This document shows positions 54,969 to 55,097 of a DNA stretch of 55,097 bases, piece by piece. Source of the DNA: Alphaproteobacteria bacterium (lineage in GTDB: Bacteria > Pseudomonadota > Alphaproteobacteria > RF32 > CAG-239). Location of the stretch: positions 1 to 55,097 of the forward strand of contig JAFSWL010000047.1 in assembly GCA_017444525.1 (NCBI GenBank), given 5' to 3'. The translations under genes were made by a program, and so were the position numbers. Under the pieces are notes generated by a model. That model had not been told where the DNA came from and made no database searches. It worked only from the letters and a program-made list of their open reading frames with translations. The stretch's first letter is position 1, and each line of letters opens with the position of its first letter.

Positions 54969-55097
54969 CCACCAGTAAACTGGTGGTACTATTAACGCTA
55001 CAAACCTTACGGTTTGACCGCACTTTCAGTGCGGAGCGGCGTTATTCTAACGCCTTAACATTCATCCCCGTATAAATACGGGGTTTTCTGCAAGGCA
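54969..55097. ncRNA. Multi-hairpin structured region at the window edge (possible IS200/IS605-type end or guide RNA scaffold)
   Basis: Six stems occur in 120 nt. H1 ccaccagt/actggtgg (54969-54986). H2 AACGC/GCGTT (54994-54998 with 55039-55043) encloses H3 CAAACC/GGTTTG (55001-55016) and H4 CCGCACT/AGTGCGG (55018-55034). H5 GGCGTTA/TAACGCC (55038-55054) competes with H2 for the same bases. H6 CCCCGTAT/ATACGGGG (55066-55083) is followed by TTTTCT. On the minus strand a frame entering from 55097 reads AENPVFIRG then stops at 55062, possibly the end of a gene outside the window. Such layouts occur at transposon ends with TnpB guide RNAs, but no protein is visible to prove it. Confidence 0.4.

Overview
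The window looks like a chromosomal segment of an A+T-rich alphaproteobacterium, probably a host-associated or gut lineage. I infer this from sequence features alone: a stand-alone prephenate dehydratase with an alphaproteobacterial-type ACT domain, ribonuclease D divergent from aspS, the truB-rpsO-pnp order, adjacent recG and mfd, ruvX, tolB, and a gyrA product with a long acidic tail. Many genes have clear Shine-Dalgarno sequences. TTG and GTG starts are used for several of them.

Region 1 (1-11690) is a leftward accessory block of small redox and detoxification genes. A TetR-family gene (8327-8935) heads a tightly packed run down to 198: a PH-like membrane protein, exported flavodoxin, ABM-domain protein (broken by an in-frame TAA), exported amidohydrolase, flavin reductase, tautomerase, aldo/keto reductase, exported decarboxylase-cupin protein, membrane phosphoesterase, FMN reductase, flavin reductase and a second exported flavodoxin. 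A 21-bp palindrome overlaps the -35 box of the TetR promoter. A second small operon (exported hydrolase plus FMN reductase, 9080-10674) is divergent from a lysR gene, and the gap carries textbook T-N11-A boxes. The block reads as an inducible system for reducing or degrading electrophilic or aromatic compounds, partly outside the cytoplasm.

Region 2 (11799-27363) is mostly housekeeping. It holds truB-rpsO-pnp with a likely RNase III hairpin, a short glycosyltransferase cluster whose proteins share a repeated C-terminal tail motif, a family 5 uracil-DNA glycosylase, an outer-membrane barrel protein, recG and mfd (divergent), ruvX and tolB.

Region 3 (27431-38389) is lineage-specific. It has a phosphodiesterase, three large proteins I cannot identify (801, 383 and 1268 residues, two with internal tandem repeats), an MBL hydrolase, an ArsP_2-type exporter, and the most interesting locus: a SLOG/DUF1273-like gene preceded by a roughly 195-nt RNA with its own promoter, an 18-bp long-range closing helix and an intrinsic terminator (about 31575-31770, minus strand).

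Region 4 (38565-48813) contains pheA, an LTA-synthase-like sulfatase-fold membrane protein, rnd, aspS, an ankyrin/coiled-coil exported protein with a 96-bp tandem repeat, and gyrA.

Region 5 (48814-55097) is accessory again. It has two gene-poor stretches, a decayed pseudogene (about 50990-51515), a lipoprotein, a YgiW-type OB-fold protein, and a rightward redox-stress operon: ferritin-like protein, small HTH protein, OhrR-like MarR regulator, MmcQ/YjbR protein, glutathione peroxidase and an MBL-rubredoxin fusion. The window ends in a dense multi-hairpin sequence that may be a structured RNA or the end of an IS200/IS605-type element. I saw no rRNA, tRNA or CRISPR array.
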